64,000 nucleotides of DNA from assembly GCF_003143955.1 (NCBI RefSeq), contig NZ_QFVS01000010.1, positions 1-64,000 of the forward strand, given 5' to 3'. Shown one piece after another: positions 20,140-29,911 of this stretch (its first letter is position 1; each line of letters starts with the position of its first letter). A program made the position numbers and the translations under genes. Below the pieces are notes generated by a model, which saw only the letters and a program-made list of their open reading frames with translations, had not been told where the DNA came from and did not search any database. Source of the DNA: Kurthia zopfii (GTDB taxonomy: Bacteria > Bacillota > Bacilli > Bacillales_A > Planococcaceae).

Positions 20140-20456
20140 TGACAACAGAACAAGCAATTTTAAACTTATTAGGTATTGCTTCAAGTGCTAGACAAGTAGT
20201 ATCAGGCGAAGAACAAGTGGTGAAGGAAGTCCGAGGACAATCGGCAAAACTTGTAATCTTATCTACGGATGCTTCTAAAAATACACAGAAGAAATTGCGA
20301 GATAAATGCAATTCATTCGATGTTGAATTACATGAATTTAGTACACGCGATGCACTAGGTCATGCAACAGGTAGAGAGAATAGAGTATCTTTAGCGATTA
20401 TGGATAAAGGATTTGCTAAGAAGCTTTCAGAGCTATTTAGTCAACTAGAAGCGTAA
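20139..20456 (+). CDS. ylxQ: L7Ae-family ribosomal/K-turn binding protein YlxQ
   Basis: A 105-aa member of the L7Ae/L30e/S12e/Gadd45 family that binds kink-turn RNA. It contains LGIASSARQVVSGEEQVVKEV and LVILSTDASKNTQKKL, typical of the family. It is coupled to rnpM through a one-base overlap. A structured 191-bp spacer separates it from infB, which is longer than usual in this operon. Confidence 0.88.
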   Translation: MTTEQAILNLLGIASSARQVVSGEEQVVKEVRGQSAKLVILSTDASKNTQKKLRDKCNSFDVELHEFSTRDALGHATGRENRVSLAIMDKGFAKKLSELFSQLEA

Positions 20457-20647
20457 TTTTTTTACAGTGGTTTAGTAAACTAAAACCTGGAAGTTTGCGA
20501 GAATCCGTAAGTGAAACTCCTTATTTCACCAAGTCATCAATGAGAGCCTAACAGGACAGCCAGGAACTCGTCCTGCTATTAGTAAGATGACACAGTTTAT
20601 AAACTAATAGCGAAAACTCAAAAATTTCAAATGAATAAGGATGTACT
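20457..20647 (+). promoter_or_regulatory. Structured leader of infB with at least four hairpins
   Basis: Seen in order: GGTTTAG-taaa-CTAAAACC (about 20469-20487), GTGAAA-ctcctta-TTTCAC (20511-20528), CAGGAC...GTCCTG (20552-20575), and a perfect 9-bp stem GCTATTAGT/ACTAATAGC (20575-20583 with 20603-20611). No open frame and no T-run. The infB ribosome binding site (AAGG at 20637) lies after the last stem. The density of stems suggests a folded leader. I cannot match it to a named RNA family. Confidence 0.5.
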
Positions 20648-22960
20648 ATGACTAATAACTCATCTAACAACTCAAATAAATCAAACTCTTCACGCCCATC
20701 AAATGGTGGCGGTAGACCATCACGTCCATCAAATGGTGGCGGAAACGCATCACGCCCATCAAATGGTGGCGGAAACGCATCACGCCCATCAAATGGTGGC
20801 GGAAACGCATCACGTCCATCAAATGGTGGCGGAAACGCATCACGTCCATCAAATGGTGGCGGAAACGCATCACGTCCATCAAATGGTGGCGGAAACGCAT
20901 CACGTCCATCAAATGGTGGCGGAAACGCATCACGCCCATCAAATGGTGGCGGAAACGCATCACGCCCATCAAATGGTGGCGGAAACGCATCACGCCCATC
21001 AAATGGTGGCGGAAGCACATCACGCCCATCAACAGGCGGCGGAAACGCACCACGTGGCGGTCAAAGCAGCCGTGGTGGTCAAAACGCACGCGGAGGACAA
21101 GGTGGCGGTCGTCCACAACAACGTCGCCGTCCAGGTATTAATGGAGGTCAACGTCGTAAAAACCGTCCAGCTCCACAACCTGTAGCACCAAAACCATTAC
21201 CAGAGAAAATCACTTTCTATGAATCATTAACAGTTGGCGAACTAGCGAAAAAATTAGGCCGCGAACCTTCTGAAATCATTAAAAAGTTATTCCTACTTGG
21301 CGTAATGGCTACAATCAATGCTGAATTAGATAAAGACGCAATTGAACTAATTGCTACTGATTACGGTGTTGAAGTAGAAGAAGAAATCCGTATTGACCGT
21401 ACTGACCTTGAAACTTACTTCGAAGACGAAGAAGTTGAAGAAGATGTAGCAACTGAAGAACGTCCTCCAGTTGTAACAATCATGGGACACGTCGATCACG
21501 GTAAAACAACTTTACTTGACTCAATTCGTAACACGAAAGTAACTGCTGGAGAAGCTGGTGGTATTACACAGCATATCGGTGCTTACCAAGTGAAAGTAAA
21601 CGATAAAAAAATCACTTTCTTAGATACTCCTGGACACGCTGCATTCACAACAATGCGTGCTCGTGGTGCAAGAGTAACTGACTTAACAATCCTAGTTGTA
21701 GCAGCAGATGATGGTGTAATGCCACAAACTGTTGAAGCAATCAACCATGCGAAAGCTGCAGAAGTTCCAATCATCGTTGCAGTGAACAAAATGGATAAAC
21801 CTTCAGCGAACCCAGATCGTGTTATGCAAGAATTAATGGAACACGGTTTAGTAGCAGAAGCTTGGGGTGGCGAAACAATCTTCGTTCCAATCTCAGCACT
21901 TAAAGGTGATGGAATTGATCAACTATTAGAAATGGTATTATTAGTTTCTGAAGTTGGCGAACTTAATGCAAACCCTGACCGTAATGCAATCGGTACTGTA
22001 ATCGAAGCACAACTTGATAAAGGTCGTGGCTCTGTTGCAACATTACTAGTTCAAAACGGTACATTAAAAGTCGGAGATCCAATCGTAGTTGGTCACGCTC
22101 ACGGTCGTGTTCGTGCAATGGTGAACGATTTAGGTCGTCGCGTTAAAGAAGCAGGTCCATCAACACCTGTTGAAATCACTGGTTTAAGTGATGTTCCACA
22201 AGCTGGTGACCGTTTCGTAGTATTCGATGATGAGAAATCAGCACGTCAAGTAGCTGAAGCTCGCGAAACTACAGCGATTCAAGAACAACGTGGCGAAGGT
22301 CAACGTGTAACGCTTGATAACTTATTCGAGCAAATGAAACAAGGCGAAATGAAAGAATTAAACTTAATCGTTAAAGCTGACGTTCAAGGTACAGTTGAGG
22401 CAATGGCTGCTTCACTTATGAAAATTGAAGTTGAAGGCGTAAACGTTAAGATTATCCATACTGGTGCTGGTGCAATTACAGAATCAGATATCTCATTAGC
22501 TGCTGCTTCAAATGCAATCGTAATTGGTTTCAACGTACGTCCAGATACAAATGCTAAACGTGCTGCTGAAGCTGAAGGCGTAGATATTCGTCTTCACAAA
22601 ATCATCTACAAAGTAATCGAAGAAATCGAATCAGCGATGAAAGGTATGCTTGATCCTGAATTCGAAGAGAAAATCATCGGTAACGCTGAAGTACGTGAAA
22701 CATTCAAAGTTTCCAAAGTTGGTACAATTGCAGGTGGTTACGTAACTGATGGTAAATTAGTTCGTGATGCTGGTGTACGTGTAATCCGTGAAGGTATCGT
22801 AATCTTCGAAGGTGAATTATCATCACTTAAACGTTTCAAAGATGACGCGAAAGAAGTTGCGAAAGGTTATGAATGTGGTTTCACAATTGCGAACTTTAAC
22901 GATGTCCAAGTTGAAGACGTAATCGAAGCGTTCGTAATGGAAGAAATCAAACGTAAATGA
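20648..22960 (+). CDS. infB: Translation initiation factor IF-2
   Basis: GTPase that delivers initiator fMet-tRNA to the 30S subunit. The 770-aa protein has an N-terminal low-complexity region (residues 1-185) of twelve [10 protein letters not shown]-type decapeptides followed by RGG-rich sequence, then the IF2N domain (about 190-245), and the G domain from about 272 with [17 protein letters not shown] and NKMD. Domains II, III and IV follow with normal motifs to the C-terminus. The N-terminal region in Firmicute IF-2 is always variable, but a near-perfect decapeptide array is unusual. ylxP overlaps the stop by four bases (ATGA). Confidence 0.97.
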   Translation: MTNNSSNNSNKSNSSRPSNGGGRPSRPSNGGGNASRPSNGGGNASRPSNGGGNASRPSNGGGNASRPSNGGGNASRPSNGGGNASRPSNGGGNASRPSNGGGNASRPSNGGGNASRPSNGGGSTSRPSTGGGNAPRGGQSSRGGQNARGGQGGGRPQQRRRPGINGGQRRKNRPAPQPVAPKPLPEKITFYESLTVGELAKKLGREPSEIIKKLFLLGVMATINAELDKDAIELIATDYGVEVEEEIRIDRTDLETYFEDEEVEEDVATEERPPVVTIMGHVDHGKTTLLDSIRNTKVTAGEAGGITQHIGAYQVKVNDKKITFLDTPGHAAFTTMRARGARVTDLTILVVAADDGVMPQTVEAINHAKAAEVPIIVAVNKMDKPSANPDRVMQELMEHGLVAEAWGGETIFVPISALKGDGIDQLLEMVLLVSEVGELNANPDRNAIGTVIEAQLDKGRGSVATLLVQNGTLKVGDPIVVGHAHGRVRAMVNDLGRRVKEAGPSTPVEITGLSDVPQAGDRFVVFDDEKSARQVAEARETTAIQEQRGEGQRVTLDNLFEQMKQGEMKELNLIVKADVQGTVEAMAASLMKIEVEGVNVKIIHTGAGAITESDISLAAASNAIVIGFNVRPDTNAKRAAEAEGVDIRLHKIIYKVIEEIESAMKGMLDPEFEEKIIGNAEVRETFKVSKVGTIAGGYVTDGKLVRDAGVRVIREGIVIFEGELSSLKRFKDDAKEVAKGYECGFTIANFNDVQVEDVIEAFVMEEIKRK
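20691..21050 (+). repeat. 30-bp tandem repeat array (12 units) inside infB
   Basis: Twelve consecutive 30-bp units with no spacers, each coding one decapeptide. Nine central units code exactly [10 protein letters not shown]; the first (GGGRPS) and the last two (GGGSTS and STGGGNAP) are variants. Among the nine, the only differences seen are synonymous cgc/cgt changes in the Arg codon. Because 30 is a multiple of three, gain or loss of units keeps the frame. Near identity points to recent expansion or ongoing slippage. Confidence 0.97.
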
Positions 22961-23235
22961 TTGTCTATGCAGAATGTGAATTTATGATTCCTACTGCACA
23001 TTCATTGAAAGAAAAAAGAGCTGTTTTGGAACGTATGAAAATGCGTACAAAACAGCGCTATAATATAGCATTATCTGAGATTGACCATCAAAATGTTTGG
23101 CAAAGAACGAGACTCGCCTTAGTGACAGTTGCTTCAAATAAAGTAGCTGCTGACAAGGAGATGGATCGAGCTGTCGAATATTTAGAATCCAATCCAGATT
23201 GGCAACTACTCGAGTTACATCGAGAGTATTTATGA
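22957..23235 (+). CDS. ylxP: YlxP family protein (DUF503)
   Basis: A 92-aa DUF503 protein found between infB and rbfA across Firmicutes; function not established, with ribosome-associated roles suspected from context. Conserved elements are [27 protein letters not shown] (first part) and the middle [11 protein letters not shown]. It is translationally coupled to infB through an ATGA overlap. Confidence 0.9.
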   Translation: MIVYAECEFMIPTAHSLKEKRAVLERMKMRTKQRYNIALSEIDHQNVWQRTRLALVTVASNKVAADKEMDRAVEYLESNPDWQLLELHREYL

Positions 23236-23254
23236 AGATAGAGGTGAATCGATT

Positions 23255-23602
23255 ATGTCATTACGTGCAAATCGTGTAGCTGAGCAAATGAAAAAAGAGC
23301 TTGGCGAAATTATTGGTCGTAAACTAAAAGATCCTCGTGTCGGTTTCATTACAGTTACAGATGTTGAAGTAACTGGTGACTTACAACAAGCGACAATCTA
23401 TATTACAAGCCTTGGTACTGAAAGAGAAAAACAAGACACATTAAAAGGGTTAGAAAAAGCTAAAGGCTTTATCCGCTCTGAAATTAGTAAACGTATCCGA
23501 TTACGTATTACACCTGAATTGTTCTTCGAATTTGATGCCTCTGCCGAATATGGTAATCGTATTGATGATCTGTTACGCAAACTACACGAATCTGATAGAT
23601 AA
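23255..23602 (+). CDS. rbfA: Ribosome-binding factor A
   Basis: Late 30S maturation factor acting on the 16S 5' end. The 115-aa protein has the KH-like fold signature [37 protein letters not shown] (split over residues 6-43) and the C-terminal [31 protein letters not shown] precedes the ATG. Confidence 0.96.
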   Translation: MSLRANRVAEQMKKELGEIIGRKLKDPRVGFITVTDVEVTGDLQQATIYITSLGTEREKQDTLKGLEKAKGFIRSEISKRIRLRITPELFFEFDASAEYGNRIDDLLRKLHESDR

Positions 23603-23610
23603 CAATCGAC

Positions 23611-23648
23611 AAGAGAGGCGATCCTATACGGGATTAGCCTCTCTTTTT
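23611..23648 (+). terminator. Terminator after rbfA
   Basis: AAGAGAGGC-GATCC-TATAC-GGATTA-GCCTCTCTT followed by T5. Strong stem. truB begins 23 bp later, so readthrough or a hidden promoter is needed. Confidence 0.85.
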
Positions 23649-23670
23649 AATTTGAAAGGAGTTTTGTAAA

Positions 23671-24582
23671 ATGCATGGAATTTTACCACTTTGGAAAGAG
23701 AAAGGCATGACATCTCACGATTGTGTCTTTAAATTAAGAAAAATTTTAGGAACTAAAAAAGTAGGTCACACAGGTACACTTGACCCTGCTGTTGAAGGTG
23801 TATTACCAATCTGTATCGGCAATGCGACAAGACTTGCTGAATATATTACAGATGCAGGTAAAGAGTATGAAGCCATTGTATCAATTGGTACTTCAACAAC
23901 AACTGAAGATGCTGAAGGTGAAGTAGTTGAACAAGATTCGACAACGAAATCAATTACGCGCGCTCAACTTGAAGACGTATTAAAATCACTGACAGGAACA
24001 ATCGTGCAAACACCTCCAATGTATTCAGCGGTTAAAGTCAATGGCCGTAAACTATATGAATATGCACGCGCTGGCGAAACGGTTGAAAGACCAAGCCGTG
24101 AAGTTAATATTTATAGTATTGAATTAATGGATGATCTTGAAGTATATGAAGGCGAAACAATTGAATTCCCGATTCGTATCGCTTGTGGTAAAGGAACTTA
24201 TATCCGCACATTATCCGTTCAAATTGGTGAAGCACTTGGATTCCCGGCACATATGAGCAAACTAGAACGTACGATGTCAGGTGGCTATACTGCCGAGCAG
24301 TGTAAAACATTAGGACAACTGCAAGAAATGAAAGAAGAAGGAACGCTTTTAGAAGCAATTCGACCTCTTGAAACTGCATTAGAAGAGTATCCTAAAATAG
24401 CAATTACACCGGATATTCAAAAAGAAATTAGCAACGGACAAGTACTTCCGATGCACACTTCTTTACTAGAATCTGATAAGATAGTGTATATGGAAAATAA
24501 CAAGGCTGTTGCAATTTATATTGCACATCCTTCTAAAAAAGGTTTAATGAAACCAGAAAAAATGTTCCCGAAAGTTGACTAG
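23671..24582 (+). CDS. truB: tRNA pseudouridine-55 synthase
   Basis: Makes pseudouridine 55 in the T-loop of tRNAs. The 303-aa protein has the catalytic motif GHTGTLDPAVEG with nucleophile Asp38, the KVNGRKLYEYAR motif, and the ACGKGTYIRTL motif, then a PUA-like C-terminal domain. GAAAGGAG precedes the ATG. Confidence 0.96.
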   Translation: MHGILPLWKEKGMTSHDCVFKLRKILGTKKVGHTGTLDPAVEGVLPICIGNATRLAEYITDAGKEYEAIVSIGTSTTTEDAEGEVVEQDSTTKSITRAQLEDVLKSLTGTIVQTPPMYSAVKVNGRKLYEYARAGETVERPSREVNIYSIELMDDLEVYEGETIEFPIRIACGKGTYIRTLSVQIGEALGFPAHMSKLERTMSGGYTAEQCKTLGQLQEMKEEGTLLEAIRPLETALEEYPKIAITPDIQKEISNGQVLPMHTSLLESDKIVYMENNKAVAIYIAHPSKKGLMKPEKMFPKVD

Positions 24583-24593
24583 GAGGTAGTCAC

Positions 24594-25535
24594 ATGAAAG
24601 TTATTCAATTATCATATCCTCAACAAATCACAACAGATGAAGTTGCAGGTGCATATTCTCTTGCTTTAGGTTTCTTTGATGGTGTTCATAGGGGGCATCA
24701 AGCAGTAATCAATACTGCAAAAAAAACAGCGGAACAAACGAATACGAAATTAGCTGTTATGACATTCGATCCGCATCCATCCATCGTGCTTGGACAAAGT
24801 AAAGAAAAGGTGTTTTACATTACACCATTGAAACAGAAAATTGCAATTCTTGAAAGATTAGGCGTAGATACTTTATTCGTTGTCCGATTCACTTCAGATT
24901 TCGCACAACTTTCACCGGCAGATTTTATTCAACTTTTTGTAAAAGGTTTAGGCGTTAAACACGTTACTGCCGGATTTGATTATACTTTCGGCAAAAAAGG
25001 ACAAGGAAATATGGAGATTATGCCTACACTATGTGGTGAAGGTATTTCTGTAGAAGTTGTGGATAAACAACTTGAAGAGTCCGACAAAATTAGCTCAACG
25101 AGAATTCGTCAACTACTTTTAAAAGGTGATATGGAAAATGTTCACCAATTACTAGGCAGACCTTATCGCACACCTGGCGTCGTCGTTCATGGTGATAAAA
25201 GAGGTCGTACGATTGGATTCCCAACTGCAAATGTCCAATCTGCGGATGGAAGTTTCATCCCTGCAAATGGCGTCTATGTAGTAAAAATTCGCGTTCAAAA
25301 TGAATGGTTTGTTGGCGTCTGTAATATTGGCTATAAACCAACATTTAAAAACCCGGATGAGAAGAATTTATCGATCGAAGTTCATATCGTAGACTTTGAC
25401 AAAAATATTTACGGTGAAGAAGTAGAAATCGATTGGTATAAATGGGTAAGAGCAGAGCAGAAATTCAATGGAATTGACGAATTAGTTGCTCAATTAGGGA
25501 AAGATAAACAAGCTTCAATCGAATTTTTCGCTTAA
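24594..25535 (+). CDS. ribF: Bifunctional riboflavin kinase/FAD synthetase
   Basis: Converts riboflavin to FMN and then FAD. The 313-aa protein has an N-terminal nucleotidyltransferase domain (LGFFDGVHRGHQAVI; KISSTRIRQLL) and a C-terminal riboflavin kinase domain from about residue 185 (RGRTIGFPTANV, NGVYVVKI). It corresponds to ribC of B. subtilis. AGGAGGT precedes the ATG; 11 bp after truB. Confidence 0.96.
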   Translation: MKVIQLSYPQQITTDEVAGAYSLALGFFDGVHRGHQAVINTAKKTAEQTNTKLAVMTFDPHPSIVLGQSKEKVFYITPLKQKIAILERLGVDTLFVVRFTSDFAQLSPADFIQLFVKGLGVKHVTAGFDYTFGKKGQGNMEIMPTLCGEGISVEVVDKQLEESDKISSTRIRQLLLKGDMENVHQLLGRPYRTPGVVVHGDKRGRTIGFPTANVQSADGSFIPANGVYVVKIRVQNEWFVGVCNIGYKPTFKNPDEKNLSIEVHIVDFDKNIYGEEVEIDWYKWVRAEQKFNGIDELVAQLGKDKQASIEFFA

Positions 25536-25612
25536 AAAATAATACGGAAATGGAATACATTTCTAAGCATCATTTTATTCATGGAAGTTTCATAATCAAA
25601 TGGCACTTTAGG

Positions 25613-25641
25613 TTGCAACGCCTTGCTGTTTATGTTAATAT
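25613..25641 (+). promoter_or_regulatory. Promoter for rpsO
   Basis: TTGCAA (25613-25618), 17-bp spacer, TAATAT (25636-25641). About 95 bp of leader follow to the rpsO start. The leader can fold partly (TTTACT of cctttactt with AGTAA of cagtaag). S15 is autoregulated through leader RNA in several bacteria, so this leader is a candidate. Confidence 0.6.
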
Positions 25642-25748
25642 TTCATAAGTGACTTGATAAAAGCACGGAACCTTTACTTGGTGTTTCGATTCTCCAACGA
25701 ACGACTCAGTAAGAGGGGATATTTTATAATTTGGGAGGTGTATTCAAG

Positions 25749-26018
25749 ATGGCATTAACACAAGAACGCAAAAACGAAATCATCGCTGAATACCGCACAC
25801 ATGAAAGTGATACTGGTTCTCCAGAAGTACAAATCGCTGTATTAACTGAAGATATCAACAGCTTAAATGAGCACTTACGTACTCATAAAAAAGATCATCA
25901 CTCTCGTCGCGGTTTATTCAAAATGGTAGGACGTCGTCGTAACTTATTAAAATACTTACGCGAAAACGATGTTCAACGTTACCGTGACCTTATTACTAAA
26001 CTCGGCTTACGTCGATAA
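25749..26018 (+). CDS. rpsO: 30S ribosomal protein S15
   Basis: The 89-aa S15 binds the 16S central domain and nucleates platform assembly. It contains [26 protein letters not shown] (split signature) and [19 protein letters not shown]. The ATG at 25749 follows TTGGGAGGTG; an upstream in-frame ATG at 25731 would place the start before that ribosome binding site and is rejected. Single-gene transcription unit with its own promoter and terminator. Confidence 0.97.
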   Translation: MALTQERKNEIIAEYRTHESDTGSPEVQIAVLTEDINSLNEHLRTHKKDHHSRRGLFKMVGRRRNLLKYLRENDVQRYRDLITKLGLRR

Positions 26019-26030
26019 AATGCAACTTGG

Positions 26031-26055
26031 AAAAGCGGGCTCGGCCCGCTTTTTC
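26031..26055 (+). terminator. Terminator after rpsO
   Basis: AAAAGCGGGC-TCG-GCCCGCTTTTT: GC-rich 6-bp core with A/T flanks. Confidence 0.95.
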
Positions 26056-26220
26056 TTTATGTAAAAGATATTTTAAATAATCACACGCCCATCCCAAATA
26101 TGAAAAATTGCTAATCAAGTATGAAATGTTTCGCAATAAATATCCATTTTTGATAAACTAGCAAGTGATTACATAAATAAAATAAATGGCAATATGGTTT
26201 TTGAGAGAGGAGTTCAATCA

Positions 26221-28344
26221 ATGAACGAAAAAAAGGTATATAGCTATGAGTGGGCTGGAAAACCCCTAGTTGTAGAGGTAGGACAATTCGCTAAACAAGC
26301 TAACGGTGCTGTAATGGTACGCTACGGCGATACTGCTGTACTTGTAAGTGCAACAGCGTCAAGAAAGCCAAAACAAACAGATTTCTTCCCACTTACAGTG
26401 AACTATGAAGAAAAAATGTATGCTGCAGGTAAAATTCCTGGAGGATTCATCAAACGTGAAGGTCGCCCTTCTGAAAGAGCGATTTTAACATCTCGTTTAA
26501 TTGACCGTCCAATTCGCCCATTATTCCCAGATGGTTTCCGTAATGAAGTACAAGTAATCTCAATGGTAATGTCGAATGATCCGGATTGTAGTTCAGAAAT
26601 GGCTGCAATGCTTGGTTCTTCATTAGCATTAATGGTTTCAGATATTCCATTTGACGGACCAATCGCTGGTGTAACAATCGGTATGATCAATGACGAATTC
26701 ATCGTGAACCCAACTGTTGAACAATTAAAAGAATCTTTAATTGACTTAACTGTTGCTGGAACAAAAGATGCAATTAACATGGTTGAAGCTGGCGCTCTTG
26801 AAGTACCAGAAGAAAAAATGTTAGAAGCGATCGTATTCGGTCACGAAGAAATCAAAAAAGTAATTGCATTCCAAGAACAAATTGCTGCTGAATGCGGTAA
26901 AGAAAAAATGGAAGTACAATTACAACAAATTAATCAAGAGCTTTACGCTGAAATTAAAGCAGCTCACGAACCTGAAATGAATGCGGCAATCCAAACGCAT
27001 GAGAAACACGCGCGTGACGTAGCAATCGAAGCAGTAAAAGCAATCGTAATTGCAGAATACGAAACAAAATTAGTAGATGCAGCTGATGCTGATGTTACGA
27101 TGAAAGAAGTAGGCGAAATTTTAGAGAAAATGGTTAAAGATGAAGTTCGTCGTTTAATCACTGAAGATAAAGTACGTCCTGATGGTCGTAAACTAGACGA
27201 AATCCGTCCTTTATCATCTGAAACAAGCTTATTACCTCGTGCGCATGGTTCTGGTTTATTCACTCGTGGACAAACTCAAGCACTTTCAATTTGTACTTTA
27301 GGTTCATTAAGTGATGTTCAAATCATTGATGGTCTTGGAATCGAAGAAAACAAGCGCTTCATGCATCACTATAACTTCCCACAATTCTCTGTAGGTGAAA
27401 CTGGTCCGATTCGTGGCCCAGGTCGTCGTGAAATTGGTCATGGTGCTTTAGGAGAACGTGCATTATCAGCTGTAATTCCAGATGAAGCTGACTTCCCTTA
27501 CACAATCCGTTGTGTATCTGAAGTATTAGAATCTAACGGTTCTACTTCTCAAGCTTCAATTTGTGGATCTACATTAGCTATGATGGACGCGGGTGTTCCA
27601 TTAAAAGCTCCAGTAGCAGGTATTGCTATGGGTCTAATCAAACAAGGTGAACATTATTCAATCCTTACAGATATTCAAGGTATGGAAGATCACCTAGGCG
27701 ATATGGACTTTAAAGTAGCCGGTACTGCAAAAGGTGTAACTGCACTACAAATGGATATTAAAATTGATGGACTTTCACGTGAAATTTTAGACGAAGCATT
27801 AACTCAAGCGAAACACGGTCGTATGATTATCCTTGAATCTATGCTTGCTACAATTAACACACCACGTGAACAGTTATCAGCTTATGCTCCAAAAATTAAA
27901 TCAATCCATATTAAACCTGAAAAAATCCGCGACGTAATCGGACCGGGTGGTAAACAAATCAATAAAATTATTGATGAAACAGGTGTTAAAATTGATACAG
28001 AGCAAGACGGAACAATCTTCATCTCATCTGTTGATGAAGCTATGATCCAACGCGCTCAAGAAATTATCGAAAGCATCGTTCGTGAAGCTAAAGTAGGCGA
28101 GTACTACTTAGGTAAAGTTAAACGTATCGAAAAATTCGGCGCATTCGTAGAAATCTTCCCTGGTAAAGATGGTTTGCTACACATCTCTGAAATCCAAGAA
28201 GAGCGCACGAAGAACGTTGAAGATGTATTAAAATTAGATGATGAATTACTAGTGAAATGTATTGAAATTGATCGTCAAAACCGCGTGAACCTTTCACGTA
28301 AAATCGTTGTTCAAGAAGAAAGTGAAAAAGCTAAGTCTGAGTAA
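26221..28344 (+). CDS. pnp: Polynucleotide phosphorylase
   Basis: 3'-5' phosphorolytic exoribonuclease, main mRNA decay enzyme from the 3' end. From ATG 26221 (GAGAGGAG upstream) the product has 707 aa: two RNase PH domains joined by an alpha-helical linker, then KH ([17 protein letters not shown], about 570-590) and S1 ([21 protein letters not shown]). The second PH core has the conserved [10 protein letters not shown] and [10 protein letters not shown]. The frame is open to 26194, but that start has no ribosome binding site. Confidence 0.97.
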   Translation: MNEKKVYSYEWAGKPLVVEVGQFAKQANGAVMVRYGDTAVLVSATASRKPKQTDFFPLTVNYEEKMYAAGKIPGGFIKREGRPSERAILTSRLIDRPIRPLFPDGFRNEVQVISMVMSNDPDCSSEMAAMLGSSLALMVSDIPFDGPIAGVTIGMINDEFIVNPTVEQLKESLIDLTVAGTKDAINMVEAGALEVPEEKMLEAIVFGHEEIKKVIAFQEQIAAECGKEKMEVQLQQINQELYAEIKAAHEPEMNAAIQTHEKHARDVAIEAVKAIVIAEYETKLVDAADADVTMKEVGEILEKMVKDEVRRLITEDKVRPDGRKLDEIRPLSSETSLLPRAHGSGLFTRGQTQALSICTLGSLSDVQIIDGLGIEENKRFMHHYNFPQFSVGETGPIRGPGRREIGHGALGERALSAVIPDEADFPYTIRCVSEVLESNGSTSQASICGSTLAMMDAGVPLKAPVAGIAMGLIKQGEHYSILTDIQGMEDHLGDMDFKVAGTAKGVTALQMDIKIDGLSREILDEALTQAKHGRMIILESMLATINTPREQLSAYAPKIKSIHIKPEKIRDVIGPGGKQINKIIDETGVKIDTEQDGTIFISSVDEAMIQRAQEIIESIVREAKVGEYYLGKVKRIEKFGAFVEIFPGKDGLLHISEIQEERTKNVEDVLKLDDELLVKCIEIDRQNRVNLSRKIVVQEESEKAKSE

Positions 28345-28360
28345 TCAGTAAAGCTTTCAC

Positions 28361-28438
28361 AGTTGCCTAACTTTCCATACGCCCAATGAGCGAATCCTTT
28401 CAACCATTAGGCTTACGGATTGTAGGCAACTTTTTTTA
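28361..28438 (+). terminator. Long terminator hairpin after pnp
   Basis: AGTTGCCTA pairs with TAGGCAACT, and the arms continue imperfectly inward (ccatacgcccaatg against cattaggcttacgg). Seven T follow. The stem is unusually long (about 60 nt between arms) for this genome. Confidence 0.8.
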
Positions 28439-28464
28439 TTGTGTAAATGTTTGGAGGAGAAGTC

Positions 28465-29688
28465 ATGTTTGAAAAATATACATGTAAAAATGGTTTAAGA
28501 ATCGTATCAGAAAAAATGCCGCATATTCGCTCTGTATCTTTCGGTATTTGTGTGAATGTCGGATCAAGATATGAAACACCTGAAGAAAATGGACTTACGC
28601 ACTTTATTGAGCATATGTTTTTTAAAGGAACTGAAAAAAGAACGGCAAAACAAATTGCTGAAGACTTTGACCGACTAGGTGCACAAACGAATGCTTTCAC
28701 AGCAAAAGATCAAACATGTTACTATGTTGTCGCGTTAGATCAGCAAATTCGCTCATCAATTGATGTTTTAGCGGATATGTTTTTCCACTCGGTGTTTGAT
28801 CCAGAAGAAATGGAAAAAGAGAAACAAGTTATTTTTGAAGAGATGGCAATGACGGAGGATACACCAGATGATGATGTAGATGAACGTTTATGGGCAGCGA
28901 TGTTCCCGAACCATCCGATTGGTGCGCCAATTCTAGGTACGGAAGATACTTTGAATTCATTCACACAACAGCAAGTGAAGGAATTTATCCGTACACATTA
29001 TACGCCTGATCAAATCGTCTTAACGGTGGCAGGTAATTTTGATGAATCATTAATCGAATATATTGAAAATGTATTTGATCAATTTGATGATCGTGAAAGT
29101 CGCGGAATCGTAACTTTCGAAGAACCTGTATTCCATGCTCAAACAACGACGAAGAAAAGCCAAGTAGAGCAAGCACATTTAGTCATTGGCTATCCTGGTT
29201 TGAAAGTGAATGACGAACAAATTGTACCGTATTTAGTAATGAATAATATTTTTGGGGATTCGATGTCATCTCGACTATTCCAAAAAGTACGTGAAGAAAA
29301 AGCATTAGCGTATACGGTGTATTCATACTACTCAGCATATAGTGATGTTGGTGCGTTTATGATTTATGGTGGAACATCAACGAAGCAACGCCAATTGATG
29401 GAAGATACTATTTTTGAGGTCATAGAAGATTTCAAAGAAAATGGTATTACTGCCGAAGAATTAGTTTCAGCAAAAAGCCAATTAGAAAGCAGCTTATTAT
29501 TAGGTTTAGAAACTTCATATGATTATATGATGCGAAATGCTAAAAATGAGATTCTTTATGGTCGCGATTTAACGATTGAAGAAACATTAGAACAATTGAA
29601 TAAAGTGACAATTGAAGAGGTGAATGAACAAATCAAAATTATCTTTCATCATGACTTTGCGAAATCAATTATTAGTAACGACGTGTAA
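28465..29688 (+). CDS. mlpA: M16 zinc metallopeptidase (MlpA/YmxG)
   Basis: Member of the pitrilysin/mitochondrial processing peptidase family, next to pnp in Bacillales. The 407-aa protein has the inverted zinc motif HFIEH at residues 46-50 (H46, E49, H50) and a downstream Glu-rich helix EEMEKEKQVIFEEMAM supplying the third ligand, so it looks active. Start ATG 28465 after TTGGAGGAGAAG. ylxY, which often lies between pnp and mlpA, is absent. Confidence 0.9.
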   Translation: MFEKYTCKNGLRIVSEKMPHIRSVSFGICVNVGSRYETPEENGLTHFIEHMFFKGTEKRTAKQIAEDFDRLGAQTNAFTAKDQTCYYVVALDQQIRSSIDVLADMFFHSVFDPEEMEKEKQVIFEEMAMTEDTPDDDVDERLWAAMFPNHPIGAPILGTEDTLNSFTQQQVKEFIRTHYTPDQIVLTVAGNFDESLIEYIENVFDQFDDRESRGIVTFEEPVFHAQTTTKKSQVEQAHLVIGYPGLKVNDEQIVPYLVMNNIFGDSMSSRLFQKVREEKALAYTVYSYYSAYSDVGAFMIYGGTSTKQRQLMEDTIFEVIEDFKENGITAEELVSAKSQLESSLLLGLETSYDYMMRNAKNEILYGRDLTIEETLEQLNKVTIEEVNEQIKIIFHHDFAKSIISNDV

Positions 29689-29715
29689 AACGGAGCAAAT
29701 TGCTTCGTTTTTTCT
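29687..29715 (+). terminator. Terminator after mlpA
   Basis: AAAACGGAGCAA and TTGCTTCGTTTT form a compact stem overlapping the stop codon, with T6. Confidence 0.85.
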
Positions 29716-29861
29716 TATTTTTATACATTGTCTAACCCTATAGAAAACGCTTACATACCAACGCTTCATAACTCGAAAATGAAGTAATATGTATGAATTA
29801 AGACAATAATAGATTTAATATACTAAATAATTGAATTATTATACACAATTCATTTTTACTA

Positions 29862-29870
29862 TGGTACAAT
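29862..29870 (+). promoter_or_regulatory. Extended -10 element for asd
   Basis: TGGTACAAT gives a TG-n-TACAAT extended -10. The candidate -35 17 bp upstream is weak (TACACA). The 214-bp gap before asd, where spoVFA/spoVFB sit in spore formers, otherwise shows nothing coding. Confidence 0.4.
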
Positions 29871-29911
29871 TACGCAATATATAGATTTTGAAATAGGGAG
29901 AGATGTTTGAA

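Noticed and set aside
20691-21050. CRISPR array
   Set aside because: The 30-bp repeats follow each other with no spacers and code a decapeptide in frame.
20548-21185. Long repetitive open frames antisense to and in another frame of infB ([10 protein letters not shown] and [10 protein letters not shown] repeats)
   Set aside because: They are by-products of the 30-bp tandem array, which has no stop codon in any of these frames. No ribosome binding site, and IF-2 is the clear gene.
26151-26175. Promoter TTGATA-17-ATAAAT before pnp
   Set aside because: The -10 match is poor and AT-rich DNA gives many such hits; not listed as a feature.
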